Positions 16,309 to 24,665 of a stretch of DNA of 64,000 nucleotides are shown here, in pieces; position 1 is the stretch's first letter; every line of letters starts with the position of its first letter. The notes beneath the pieces were generated by a model. The model did not search any database, was not told the DNA's origin, and saw only the letters and a list, made by a program, of their open reading frames with translations. This stretch comes from Sphingomonas jinjuensis (GTDB taxonomy: Bacteria; Pseudomonadota; Alphaproteobacteria; Sphingomonadales; Sphingomonadaceae): contig NZ_JACIEV010000005.1 of the NCBI RefSeq assembly GCF_014197105.1, positions 186,001 through 250,000 on the forward strand. The letters are read 5' to 3'. The translations under genes were made by a program, and so were the position numbers.

Positions 16309-17203
16309 CCCTGCGTCGCCAATCCACCCCGATCAGCGCTGCCACATGCGGCACGTCGCGCTCAGCCTTGCCCGTCAGCTCGACCATGCCGGTAAACGGC
16401 CGGTTCGGCAACTCGCCGGCCATGACCACTTTCGTACCATAGAGCCGCTGCCAGGTCGCCGCGACGTCGGCCAGCGTGGCGCGCGTGAACGCGATACGCC
16501 CCGATCGCCAGCCGCCGACCGCATCGGGATCGATCGTCCCCCGCACCGCCGCGCCGGTCGCAGGATCGGCGGCGAGCGTCTGTCCCTTCGCCAGCAGGAT
16601 GCGTTCGCCCTCGGGCTGGACTATCACCGATCCTTCGGCAACCTCGACGTTCAATCGCGCGCCTGTGCGCGCCACATCGAACACCGTGCCGACGTCGCGA
16701 ACGGTCAGCGTACCTGCGGTCAGCGTGAACGGCTTGCCCGCATCATGACGCACCGCGAACACCGCCTGACCGCGATCGAGCGAGGCGACCCGCGGATCGC
16801 CGTGATCGAGCGTCAGCCGCGTGCCACCGCTCAGGTCGATCCGGGTGCCGTCGTCGAGTGCGATGGCCCGCCGCTCGCCCGCCGCCGTCTCAACCGCATA
16901 GGGCTGCGGCCCCTTCGCCGTCATCACCGCCAGCGCCAGCGCCGCCACCAGCGCCGCGGCGATCGAACCGCCCGCCAGCCAGGGCCAGCGCCGGGCGACG
17001 GGGGCATCGTCGTTCGCCGCCACCATCGGCTCGGGGACCGGGGGCATTTGGCGATCCGCCAGCGCGACGCGATCGTACGCGGCACGATGCGCCGCATCGG
17101 CCTCCAACCAGACGACGAATGCAGCCCAGTCGTCGGCCGACATCGTCGGCTCGCGAAGATGCCAGTCGATCGCCTCGTCGATGATCCGCGTGTCAGTCGT
17201 CAC
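16265..17203 (-). CDS. FecR-type anti-sigma/transmembrane regulator
   Basis: A 312-residue FecR protein: N-terminal cytoplasmic DUF4880-like segment (IIDEAIDWHLREP...DDWAAFVVWLEAD...HRAAYDRV), one membrane helix near residues 75-97 (WLAGGSIAAALVAALALAVM) and a periplasmic FecR domain. It would pass the receptor signal to the ECF sigma factor. GTG at 17203 is preferred since GGGAAG lies upstream; an ATG at 17221 is in frame. It begins just before the sigma gene's stop and overlaps the receptor gene by 44 bases. Confidence 0.85.
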   Translation of the reverse strand: MTTDTRIIDEAIDWHLREPTMSADDWAAFVVWLEADAAHRAAYDRVALADRQMPPVPEPMVAANDDAPVARRWPWLAGGSIAAALVAALALAVMTAKGPQPYAVETAAGERRAIALDDGTRIDLSGGTRLTLDHGDPRVASLDRGQAVFAVRHDAGKPFTLTAGTLTVRDVGTVFDVARTGARLNVEVAEGSVIVQPEGERILLAKGQTLAADPATGAAVRGTIDPDAVGGWRSGRIAFTRATLADVAATWQRLYGTKVVMAGELPNRPFTGMVELTGKAERDVPHVAALIGVDWRRRGDDWIIGTSVRAPR

Positions 17204-17750
17204 TGTCGGACTTCCCTTCATCGCTATGACGACGCCGCTCCACGCTATCCGCACCATCGTCGCCAACCGCATCGACGATACGACGATAGGCACGGCGCAA
17301 CAGCTTCTCGACGCCGCTGACGCTGATCCCCAGCGTCGCGGCGATCGTTCGCTGCGGCTGCTCGTCGAAGCGGAACATGCGCAGCGCGGTACGCATCCGG
17401 TCGGGCATGTCGTCCATCGCCGCCTCGACCCGCGCCAGCCGGTCGCGCGCGATCAGCATCCGCTCGGTATCGGGCATCTCTGCCGCGATCGGCTGGACGT
17501 CGTGCCACGATCCGTCACGCGCATGACGCCGCTGCGCCGCGATTCGCCGGTCGGTCGCCAGGTTCGTCGCGACGCGGAACAGGAAGGCGGCGGGCTGGTC
17601 GATCGGTCGATCGGCGAGGCTGTCGATCCGCAGCCACATGTCCTGGAGCACGTCGTCCGCCTCCGCCGCGCTGCCCAGCCGTGCGACAAGGAGGCGGTGA
17701 AGCACCGCGCGCTGTTCCAAGAAGATCGCCTGAAGGCCGCCGACGCGCAT
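17193..17750 (-). CDS. FecI-like ECF sigma factor
   Basis: A 185-residue extracytoplasmic-function sigma factor. Region 2 includes ADDVLQDMWLRIDSL and PAAFLFRVATNLATDRR; region 4 includes the recognition helix TIAATLGISVSGVEKLLRRAYRRI, typical of the FecI group. The ATG at 17750 (MRVGGLQAIFLEQ) fits the family length; longer frames upstream read into non-coding sequence. It heads a fecI-fecR-receptor operon with overlapping genes, which it presumably activates. Confidence 0.87.
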   Translation of the reverse strand: MRVGGLQAIFLEQRAVLHRLLVARLGSAAEADDVLQDMWLRIDSLADRPIDQPAAFLFRVATNLATDRRIAAQRRHARDGSWHDVQPIAAEMPDTERMLIARDRLARVEAAMDDMPDRMRTALRMFRFDEQPQRTIAATLGISVSGVEKLLRRAYRRIVDAVGDDGADSVERRRHSDEGKSDSDD

Positions 17751-17770
17751 CGTCCAGCCTGTTCGACCAT

Positions 17771-18574
17771 TCAGGCCGGGAAGGTCAATTCCTTCTCCGC
17801 CGCCAATTGGGACAGCGGCAGCCGGCGAAGCGCCTCCGCCTCGACCAGCCGTGCGGCGGCGATGGCATCGCCCGGGCGATCGCCGGCGCCGGGATGGCAC
17901 ATCACCAAGTGTTGCCCGCCCGGCCGCCGCAGGAACGCAGGGAAGATCGCCGCATAGTCGCCCGTGAAGCCGTAATGACCGGCGAACCCGTCGTTGCAAC
18001 GCAGGCCATGCCGCGCCGCCGCCGCCGCGAACCCGCGCGAATGCCAGGCGCTCGCCAGTGCCTTGCCGCGGAACGGGCGCGCCATCATTGCGGCAAGGGC
18101 CTCCTCGTTGGTCCGCAGCCAGGCACGCGGTGCGCGGCGTGCCGTGGTCGCCAGAACAATCTCGCGGATCTGCGGCAGCGCGTGGCTGTGCTGGTGCCCG
18201 TCGACAAAGTCGGGCGCCCGGCCCATCGCCTCCTCGAACCGATCGAACTGCGCCTCGATCTCCGCCACTATCTCGTCGATCGGCAACGCGGGGCGTCGCG
18301 TCATCGCCTGCAATGCGCGGATCGTCGGCAACGTGCCGGTCGCCGCCAGCCGCGGCATCACGGTGGCCGGTCGCTCAAGTGTCAGGACGAGGTGAAGGCC
18401 GATCTCGACATGATCGGGCAGCCCCGCCAGCAGCGCGCTATCGGCGTGCCAGTTGGGCATCACCGTCATGCAACTGGTCGCGTTCAGTCGTCCGTCAGCC
18501 GCCAGTGCCGCGATCGTCGCGCTGACCGCGGGGGAAAAGGCGAAATCATCCGCACACAGGGTGAGACGCGGCAC
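17771..18574 (-). CDS. ChbG/HpnK (YdjC-like) deacetylase
   Basis: A 267-residue member of the ChbG/HpnK family, which removes acetyl groups from chito-oligosaccharides or hopanoid intermediates. Metal and active-site stretches are LCADDFAFSP at the N-terminus, HVEIGLHLVLTLERP, FVDGHQHSHALP and HLVMCHPG. The GTG at 18574 is chosen because AAGGA sits six bases upstream; an ATG at 18616 would extend into the GT2 gene. It overlaps the preceding GT2 gene by 29 bases. Together they suggest synthesis of a deacetylated amino-sugar on an envelope lipid, but the substrate is inferred. Confidence 0.83.
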   Translation of the reverse strand: MPRLTLCADDFAFSPAVSATIAALAADGRLNATSCMTVMPNWHADSALLAGLPDHVEIGLHLVLTLERPATVMPRLAATGTLPTIRALQAMTRRPALPIDEIVAEIEAQFDRFEEAMGRAPDFVDGHQHSHALPQIREIVLATTARRAPRAWLRTNEEALAAMMARPFRGKALASAWHSRGFAAAAARHGLRCNDGFAGHYGFTGDYAAIFPAFLRRPGGQHLVMCHPGAGDRPGDAIAAARLVEAEALRRLPLSQLAAEKELTFPA

Positions 18575-19451
18575 GCAGGGTCCTTGGCGCAATCGGGGTT
18601 CGGCAGGGCTCGGCATCCTGGAACGCGCGCTCGCGGATGCTTCGGCTCAGCAGATGACGCGCGGCGAGGCGGCGCGCAAGGAAGCGATAGAAGAACCAGT
18701 CGCCGGCGACCGGCGCCAACGCGCTATAGGCCAGCCGTTCGATCAGCGTCCAGCGGATCGACGGACGATCGCGCTCGCGCGGCGACGGCGCGCACCACAG
18801 GTCGCTCGCATAGCGCATCGCGCCGAAGCGCATGACCCGGTGGATGATCTCGTGATCCTCCAGCACATAGCCCCAGCGTTGCGGATCGAAGCCGCCCGCG
18901 CGCAGCAGCACGTCGGTGCGGAAACACTGGCCGGCGCCGCCGGTGTGGCATTGACGCGGCAGCATCCGCGCAGTTGCCAGCATCTTGCGGCCAGCCGCCG
19001 CACGGACGCCTGGGTCGGCGTCGGGCTGCGACCAATAGGCGCCGGCGACGACGCAGCCTTCCTGTGCCAGCACCGCCTCTGCGGCGGCGAGATAGTCCAC
19101 GGGGTAGAAGGTGTCGGCATCGCATGTCGCGACATGCGGCGTCCGCACCCAGACAAGGCCGGTCTGGAGCGCCTGGACCTTGCCGGCGCGCTTCTCGGTC
19201 AGCAGCAGATAGTCGAGGCCGAGCCGCTCGCAGCAATCGCGTGCGATCGCCGCGCTGTCGTCGGTCGATCCATTGTCGATCAGGATCAGCCGCACCGGCA
19301 CCGACTGGGCGCCCAGGCTCTCGATCGTCGCCGCCAGACACGCCTCTTCGTTGAAGAACGGCAGCAGCACGCTCCAGCGGGGCGCCTGATAGGCCGCCCG
19401 CGAATGAGGAGGCGTCGGTGAATGGGGTCGGTCGGCAAGATCGAGCAGCAT
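18546..19451 (-). CDS. GT2 family glycosyltransferase
   Basis: A 301-residue GT-A-fold transferase. It has the opening strand VLLPFFNEEACL, LILIDNGSTDDS, the donor-binding D-x-D motif in ATCDADTFYP, the acceptor-site stretch LEDHEIIHRV, and a basic amphipathic C-terminus. No long membrane helices, so it acts at the cytoplasmic face. It likely transfers a nucleotide-sugar to a polyprenyl-phosphate or lipid, feeding the GT-C enzymes nearby. It is translationally coupled to the ChbG-like gene. Confidence 0.85.
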   Translation of the reverse strand: MLLDLADRPHSPTPPHSRAAYQAPRWSVLLPFFNEEACLAATIESLGAQSVPVRLILIDNGSTDDSAAIARDCCERLGLDYLLLTEKRAGKVQALQTGLVWVRTPHVATCDADTFYPVDYLAAAEAVLAQEGCVVAGAYWSQPDADPGVRAAAGRKMLATARMLPRQCHTGGAGQCFRTDVLLRAGGFDPQRWGYVLEDHEIIHRVMRFGAMRYASDLWCAPSPRERDRPSIRWTLIERLAYSALAPVAGDWFFYRFLARRLAARHLLSRSIRERAFQDAEPCRTPIAPRTLRAASHPVCG

Positions 19452-19619
19452 CGGTCGGGTCCATCGTCGCGCGGCCGATTCCCGGGGGATGCGTCTGAGG
19501 ATCGTGCAGCAGCGGCGACGCCATGCCGCCCTGCCACCCCCGGTCGAATGCCCCCCGGCAACCTTCCGTCACATCGATGACGACGCCATGGCGACGGTCC
19601 CGCACCGCGGGAGGAAATT

Positions 19620-20564
19620 TTATCCGACAGGCGCCGCGACCCGGCCCCGGCGCATCGCCGCGTCCGCCATCCCGGCGATGCCCAGCACCGCACCCACCGC
19701 GACATGCGTTGCCAGCGTCAGCGTCGCGATCATCGACAGCATCAGCGGCACCCCCGCCTGATGGCCGAGCAGCGCGACCGTCACCCCGGCGAAGACCAGG
19801 TCCTTGTTCGACACCAGCGGCAATCGCGAGACGACCAGCTTCAGCGCCGAAAGCACCAGCCACCAGAACACCGCGACCTGCGGCATCGCGAGGTGCCACA
19901 GCAGCGCCGTCAGCGAGACCGTCGCCGTCGCCCGCACCGCATGGATCGCAGCGACCGTTCTCAGCGATGCCGCCGGCAGGCCGAACAGACGCCGGCGCAG
20001 GATGAGGGCGAGCAGCGGCGGCGCCGCGATCACCGCGACCGATGCCGCCACGATCCACCCCGGCACGCCCAGCTGTAGCGCGCCGAGAAACGGCAGTGCC
20101 GCGATGGTCAGGAACAGCGTCGCGCCGTTGCCCACCACCGCCGACAGGATCGACACGTCCTTTACCGCGGCAAGTGCGGCTCGAACCGGCTGGCCGCGCG
20201 CTCTTGCCCAGGCGATCAGATAGGCCTCGCCGGCATAGCCGATCAGCAGGTCATTGCCGATCATCTTGCCCGCGAGCGCCGCGATACCGCTGGCGGGCAC
20301 GCCCCATAGCCGGCGATAGATCGCCCAGTCGCACAGCACCGGCGTCGCATAGGCCAGCGCGAACATCGGCCAGAAGCGCGGATCGCGCGGCACCATCGCG
20401 GCCACCGCATGCCAGTCGAGCAGACGCAATTCGACCAGTGCCGCCGCCAGGATGCCGAGCGAGAGCAGCGGCGCCACGGCGCGTCCCGCCGTCCGCAGTA
20501 CGCGAGCGACACGGGGCCGCTCGACCCACCGCCGCACGCTATCGACCATTCCCATGACCCGCAT
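19620..20564 (-). CDS. flippase-like (LPG synthase TM/UPF0104-like) membrane protein
   Basis: A 314-residue polytopic protein with seven to eight hydrophobic segments. The layout recalls lysylphosphatidylglycerol-synthase transmembrane regions, which are often found with glycosyltransferases and thought to flip lipid-linked intermediates. Motifs are weak: NDLLIGYAGEAYLIAWAR and VVSRLPLVSNKDLVFAG. The ATG at 20564 has no clear ribosome-binding site; an ATG at 20549 is possible. It is 168 bases upstream of the GT2 gene on the same strand and diverges from the GT-C gene at 20702. Confidence 0.65.
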   Translation of the reverse strand: MRVMGMVDSVRRWVERPRVARVLRTAGRAVAPLLSLGILAAALVELRLLDWHAVAAMVPRDPRFWPMFALAYATPVLCDWAIYRRLWGVPASGIAALAGKMIGNDLLIGYAGEAYLIAWARARGQPVRAALAAVKDVSILSAVVGNGATLFLTIAALPFLGALQLGVPGWIVAASVAVIAAPPLLALILRRRLFGLPAASLRTVAAIHAVRATATVSLTALLWHLAMPQVAVFWWLVLSALKLVVSRLPLVSNKDLVFAGVTVALLGHQAGVPLMLSMIATLTLATHVAVGAVLGIAGMADAAMRRGRVAAPVG

Positions 20565-20701
20565 ACGGACTAGAACGACGCGGCTGGCCCCGACCCGCAG
20601 CGACGCGGCGCGAAATAGTTCGGTCGCTTCGCGTCTGCACTCGCCCTAGACTGGCCGCCGACCGGCACGATCCGCCGGTGGTCGCCTGATCGTTGGAGCC
20701 G

Positions 20702-22165
20702 ATGTGGACAGCCGTTGCCAGGCGATCGCCCTGGCCGATCGCCATTCTGATGCTGCTGGTCGCCATCGCGCTGCGCTGCCACGACTTCGGCAACCCGATC
20801 GTCCATGTCGACGAGCAATATTACCTCCTCGTCGGCGACCGCATGCTCCATGGCGCGTGGCCCTATCTCGACATCTGGGATCGCAAGCCGGTCGGCCTGT
20901 TCGCGCTCTACGCGGCGATGCGGCTGCTGCCCGGCGACGGCATCCTCGCCTATCAGCTCGTCGCGACGCTGTTCGCGGCCGCCACGGCCTTCGTCATCGT
21001 CTGCGGTGCCGAACGGCTCGGTGCAGCGCGCGGCCCGGCCGTGGCGGCGGGTGTCGCCTATCTCCTGTGGCTGCCGTTGCTAAGCGGGCGCGCCGGCCAG
21101 TCGCCGGTCTTCTACAATCTCTTCGTCGCCGGCGCCGCGCTGCTGACGCTGAACCTCCCGCGGTGGGCGCAGGAGGGGCGGCGCGGCACAATCCTGGCGA
21201 GCGGCGCCGCTGCCTGCCTTCTTGCCGGACTGGCGATCCAGACGAAGTACACGCCGATCGTCGAGGGTGCCTGGCTCGGCGTCGCCCATCTCTACTATGC
21301 GCGTCGTGGCGGCGTATCGTGGTCGATGCTGTCCCTGGCGGCAACCGCGTGGATCGTCCCGGCGCTTGCGCCGACGCTGGCGGTGATGGCGATCTATGCT
21401 GCTCGCGGGGCCGCAGCGTTCGACGCCTTCTGGTTCGCCAATTTCGCCTCGGTCGCGCTGCGCCGCGGATATCCTGCCGCCAAGATCGCCGGCCGCCTCG
21501 CCGGGACCTGGGCGCAGCTGGCGCCGTTCGTCATCGCCGCTATCGCCGTCTGGCGGACGCGCCCACGCTCGCCGGAGATCAGGCTGGCGTTCGGCTGGCT
21601 CGCGGCGGCGCTGGTCGCCTATGCGATGATCGGCGCCTTTTTCGACCACTACGCGCTACCGCTGCTGCCACCGCTCGCGGTGATCGCCGCGGGGGCGCTC
21701 GGCCGTCGGCGCTGGGCGATGCCCGCCTTCTTCGCCGGCGGAATCGTGATGTTCGTCATCAAGGTGCTGCTGCCGGCCGACGATGGCACAGGCGCGCGCG
21801 CCGTCGCCCGGATCGTCGCCGCCAACAGCGGGCGAGCGTGCCCCTATGTCTTCGCGGGCGACTCGATCACCTATTATCTGTCGAACACCTGCCTGCCGAC
21901 CAGCCGCGCCTTCCCGTCGACACTCGCCTATGAGCCAGAGCGCGGCGCCAGCGGTATCGACGAAACCGCCGAGGTCCGCCGTATCCTGGCGCAGCGTCCA
22001 CCGGTGATCGTCACCCTCGACGAGCCACTGGCTGAATGGAACCGATCGACCCTGTCGCTGGTCGAGGAGGCGCTCGCCCGCGACTATCGCCTGATCTTCC
22101 GCACCGCGCGCGGCGGGGGGCACAGCTTGGTCTACCTGCGGCGAGACCTGAGCGTTAGGACGTGA
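20702..22165 (+). CDS. ArnT-like GT-C (family 39) glycosyltransferase, second paralogue
   Basis: A 487-residue polytopic enzyme, clearly paralogous to the protein at 12507. The periplasmic acidic loop is IVHVDEQYYL, followed by HGAWPYLDIWDRKPVG and later GQSPVFYNLF and IQTKYTPIVEG. The ATG at 20702 has GGAG four bases upstream. It should use a polyprenyl-phosphate sugar donor at the outer face of the inner membrane. The gene ends nine bases before the tRNA-like repeat that bounds the 22.2-30.6 kb island. Confidence 0.85.
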   Translation: MWTAVARRSPWPIAILMLLVAIALRCHDFGNPIVHVDEQYYLLVGDRMLHGAWPYLDIWDRKPVGLFALYAAMRLLPGDGILAYQLVATLFAAATAFVIVCGAERLGAARGPAVAAGVAYLLWLPLLSGRAGQSPVFYNLFVAGAALLTLNLPRWAQEGRRGTILASGAAACLLAGLAIQTKYTPIVEGAWLGVAHLYYARRGGVSWSMLSLAATAWIVPALAPTLAVMAIYAARGAAAFDAFWFANFASVALRRGYPAAKIAGRLAGTWAQLAPFVIAAIAVWRTRPRSPEIRLAFGWLAAALVAYAMIGAFFDHYALPLLPPLAVIAAGALGRRRWAMPAFFAGGIVMFVIKVLLPADDGTGARAVARIVAANSGRACPYVFAGDSITYYLSNTCLPTSRAFPSTLAYEPERGASGIDETAEVRRILAQRPPVIVTLDEPLAEWNRSTLSLVEEALARDYRLIFRTARGGGHSLVYLRRDLSVRT

Positions 22166-22173
22166 CCGAGAGA

Positions 22174-22197
22174 GAGTTGGTCGGCGAGACAGGATTC
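22174..22197 (-). repeat. attL: duplicated 3' end of tRNA-Pro
   Basis: Twenty-four bases match 30580-30603 with one difference (C at 22185 versus G at 30591). The matching part of the tRNA is the T-arm 3' side, the acceptor strand and CCA, plus four flanking bases. No tRNA body follows. This is the usual footprint of integration into a tRNA 3' end. Confidence 0.7.
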
Positions 22198-22555
22198 TCC
22201 GAATTTTTCTCCGGCCCGCTTAGTCGTCGATTTCTCGTCAACGAATAACCCGTCTGGCTGCGAGTTGCGCAGCGATGGGTACAAAATGTGTGCGCAAAAA
22301 AAGTTAGCGGCCGATGACGGGGAGCGCCCCTGACGCGGCCCCGACGCGGCGAGCTATCCGGCGCGTCGGGGCCAACGATGTGCCGCTACTTTTCGCCAGC
22401 GGCCATTCGTTCGCCGCATCGCGCCATCCAGTCGCGGACCGCCGGGTCGGCGGGCATCGCCCTTCGTCGTGAAAGCTTCACCCGAGTATCGTTCTTCACA
22501 AAAGATCGTCGCTGATTGCCGCCGGCGAGACGATCCGGCCGATCGCGTTCGTTGA
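22198..22555. other. 357-base stretch with no clear gene
   Basis: AT-richer than its surroundings at the start. It contains GGTACAA at 22278-22284, matching repeats near the other island end, and an A-tract at about 22293. On the minus strand a short open frame (about 22386-22499, ending in MAAGEK) reads as possible coding debris, but no family is recognised and the start is uncertain. Confidence 0.4.
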
Positions 22556-22841
22556 GTTTCGCACCAGGACAACGACGGCACCGGCTACGCCATCGCCTGC
22601 GTCGAATTCGATGATCGACCTCGCCCTATCGAAGTGAAGACCACCAATAAATCGAAGCGCACGCCCTTTCCTATAAGCCGTAACGAGTTGGCCGTGTCGG
22701 AAGAGCATCGCCACGATTGGTGCCATGTCCGGGTCTGGGACTTCGCTCGCAATCCGCGCAGGTTCGAACTGCGACCGCCGCTGGACGCGCATGCGTCGCT
22801 GATGCCGGCCAGCTTTCAGGTTAGCTTTCGGTCTGGAACAG
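22556..22841 (+). pseudogene. DUF3883 domain fragment
   Basis: An open stretch without a proper start carries the DUF3883 pattern: DNDGTGYAIACVEF, PRPIEVKTT, PFPISRNELAVSEEH, VRVWDFARNPRRFEL and a final LMPASFQV. DUF3883 is a restriction-nuclease-like fold often found in defence and mobile-element proteins. Everything N-terminal is missing: a stop lies at 22553-22555. The reading frame then runs into unrelated sequence where a Gfo/Idh/MocA fragment begins in another frame. It looks like the remnant of a deleted island gene. Confidence 0.6.
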
Positions 22842-23143
22842 ACGCGCCAGGTCGGCAGCGACAAGGAGCATGAGCGCTACAAGGCGACCGACCAGTTCGG
22901 CGGCGAGCTGCGCTATTTTTCGGATTGCATCCTCAACGACACGGTCGTCGAACTCGATGGTGAGGAAGGGCTGGCGGATCTGGTGGTGATCGAGGCGATC
23001 GTCGAGGCGCTGAAATCGGGCGGGCCGGTGAAGATCGATCGGATCGATCGGCAGCGGCGGATCGAACCGGACGCGCAGGAGCAGACGCTTCGCGCGGTGT
23101 CGGCACCCGAACCGGTCAACGCATCGAGCCCGTCGCGCGATTG
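22833..23143 (+). pseudogene. Gfo/Idh/MocA oxidoreductase C-terminal fragment
   Basis: About 100 codons in frame, starting near LEQTRQVGSDKEHERYKAT and continuing DQFGGELRYFSDCIL, VVELDGEEGLADLVVIEAIV, KIDRIDRQRRIEP to a TGA at 23141-23143. This is the C-terminal beta-sheet region of glucose-fructose-oxidoreductase-type enzymes. The Rossmann half is absent; the frame closes upstream at a stop near 22800. It abuts the DUF3883 fragment, marking a deletion junction. Confidence 0.65.
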
Positions 23144-23184
23144 ATCGACCGAGGGGCGGCGAGGCCGATTGCCTCGCCGCTCCC

Positions 23185-23736
23185 TCATGTTTGCAAGCGA
23201 CCAGCGCTGTTCTGGAGCACCCAGAAGCGGGTGTAGCGCTGCAGCCGCGGCAACACGATCCATTGCAGCGTCGCGGTGAGCAGCAGCGACGAAGGGATCA
23301 GCTGCAACGGCAGCGGCGCGTCCTTGAGCGGCAGGCGGACGAGCGAACTGACGATCAGCAGGATAGGGAAGATCGCGAGCCATGTCGTGACGAACCGCTT
23401 CCACTTGCTAGCGCTGGCGTCGCTCGGCAGCTCGAAGGCGACGACATTGCCAGTGTCGAGCTGGAGCAGGGCGGTCGAGAAACGATCGGCCTCCGCGCTC
23501 AGCGCCGCCATCGGCTCACTGCACCGCCAGGCATCGGCGGCGGTGCGATCGTCGAAGCGGAATAGCAGGTGCTGGAACCCCGCCGTCTGGCCCAGCCGGA
23601 TCGCCGCTCGATACCCCGATGCGCCGGCGGCAAGACGATCGAGCCGATCGACCCAGGCGCTGAACGCCTCCTCATGACCGACGCGCACGGCGCGGCTGAT
23701 GACGATGGTGGCGGTCTGTTCGGGATCGGCTGGCAT
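23185..23736 (-). CDS. ABM-domain protein with two C-terminal membrane helices
   Basis: A 183-residue protein. The N-terminal half is an antibiotic-biosynthesis-monooxygenase-like ferredoxin fold (TATIVISRAVRVGHEEAFSAWVDRLDRLAAGASGYR). The C-terminal half has two hydrophobic segments (FVTTWLAIFPILLIVSSLV and LIPSSLLLTATLQWIVLP). Proteins of this fused type are common in proteobacteria and their function is unproven. The ATG at 23736 is chosen to match the family start; longer frames are possible. It diverges from the rhodopsin gene. Confidence 0.75.
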   Translation of the reverse strand: MPADPEQTATIVISRAVRVGHEEAFSAWVDRLDRLAAGASGYRAAIRLGQTAGFQHLLFRFDDRTAADAWRCSEPMAALSAEADRFSTALLQLDTGNVVAFELPSDASASKWKRFVTTWLAIFPILLIVSSLVRLPLKDAPLPLQLIPSSLLLTATLQWIVLPRLQRYTRFWVLQNSAGRLQT

Positions 23737-23891
23737 ACCCACCAGAATGCTCGGCCCTCGACCTCGGTTGCCGGGGGGGGCCTCGTTGCTCAGGGGATCA
23801 GCCGCTCGGCGGATCGCCGCAGTCGGAGCTTTTGCCGCTAGCGGGGTTCCCGGCATCATAGCCTAAAGATCGAAACCGGCATCGCCTTTAG

Positions 23892-23918
23892 CAACATTTT
23901 GCAACAATCCGCGTTGCG
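23892..23918 (+). promoter_or_regulatory. GCAAC repeat cluster upstream of the rhodopsin gene
   Basis: GCAAC occurs at 23892-23896 and 23902-23906, one helical turn apart, with its inverse GTTGC at 23914-23918. GCAAC(23892)-N16-CGTT(23913-23916) also loosely resembles the alphaproteobacterial EcfG stress promoter (GGAAC-N16/17-CGTT) with one mismatch. It lies 46-72 bases before the rhodopsin start. Either reading is tentative. Confidence 0.3.
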
Positions 23919-23963
23919 TTCGTGGATCTGGCAGACGGTCGATCCGCAGCGAGGAATGTCCTG

Positions 23964-24665
23964 ATGGATCAGACTGCTTTCTTGATCGGGTTCGCGATCA
24001 TGTCGCTCGCCTCGCTGGCGATCTATGCCAAGGGCAGCAAGGCGCCACCAGCGCGACACCATACACTGTTGCATGCGGCAGTGCCCTTCATCGCGGCTAC
24101 GGCATATCTGGCGATGGCCTTCGGCATCGGGACTCTGGTCAAGGGCGATGGAACGGCGACCTATCTCGCCCGGTATCTCGACTGGTCGGTGACGACGCCG
24201 ATCCTGCTGGCGGGACTTGTCCTGACGGCCTTTCACGAACGTGGCCGGACGGGAGAGGTTGGGGGCTATCTCACCTCGATCATCGTTCTCGACGTGCTGA
24301 TGATCGTGGCCGGGCTGGTTTCGTCGCTTGCCGCGGCGCCCGTAGCGAAGTGGGTCTGGTATCTGTGGTCCTGCGTCGCCTTCGTGGGTGTCCTGTATCT
24401 CCTCTGGGGGCCATTGCGTGCGACGGTTGCAGAGCGTGGCAAGCCCCTGGCGATCGCCTATGGCAAGAACATCTCTTTCCTGACCGTGATCTGGTTCCTC
24501 TACCCGATCGTCTTCCTCGTCGGTCCCGAGGGACTGAAGATGATCAGCGATCCCACGTCGGTTTGGGCGATCCTCATCATGGATGTCGTCGCCAAGGTCG
24601 CTTACGCCTTTTATGCCGCGGCAAACCTCGACAAGGCATTGGGCGAAGGCCCGAGCCGGGCATGA
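23964..24665 (+). CDS. microbial rhodopsin with D-T-G helix-C motif
   Basis: A 233-residue seven-helix retinal protein. Helix C reads ARYLDWSVTTPILLAGL: R70, D73, W74, T77 and G84 match bacteriorhodopsin R82, D85, W86, T89 and D96, so the primary acceptor is kept but the cytoplasmic proton donor is Gly. Helix G has D207 and the retinal-Schiff-base K211 (MDVVAKVAY). Helix F has W177 and Y180-P181, and E189 matches E204 of the release group. The pattern fits an outward proton pump without a carboxylate donor. GAGGAA lies eight bases before the ATG at 23964. The stop overlaps the blh start. Confidence 0.93.
   Translation: MDQTAFLIGFAIMSLASLAIYAKGSKAPPARHHTLLHAAVPFIAATAYLAMAFGIGTLVKGDGTATYLARYLDWSVTTPILLAGLVLTAFHERGRTGEVGGYLTSIIVLDVLMIVAGLVSSLAAAPVAKWVWYLWSCVAFVGVLYLLWGPLRATVAERGKPLAIAYGKNISFLTVIWFLYPIVFLVGPEGLKMISDPTSVWAILIMDVVAKVAYAFYAAANLDKALGEGPSRA

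Noticed and set aside
22174..22197. A second tRNA gene at the left island edge
   Set aside because: Only the 3' part of tRNA-Pro is present; no anticodon arm or D-arm follows, so it is an attachment-site duplicate.
23964..24665. Chloride or sodium pump reading of the rhodopsin
   Set aside because: Halorhodopsins have T-S-A/D and sodium pumps N-D-Q at the three helix-C sites. Here the first site is Asp and the second Thr, which fits a proton pump.
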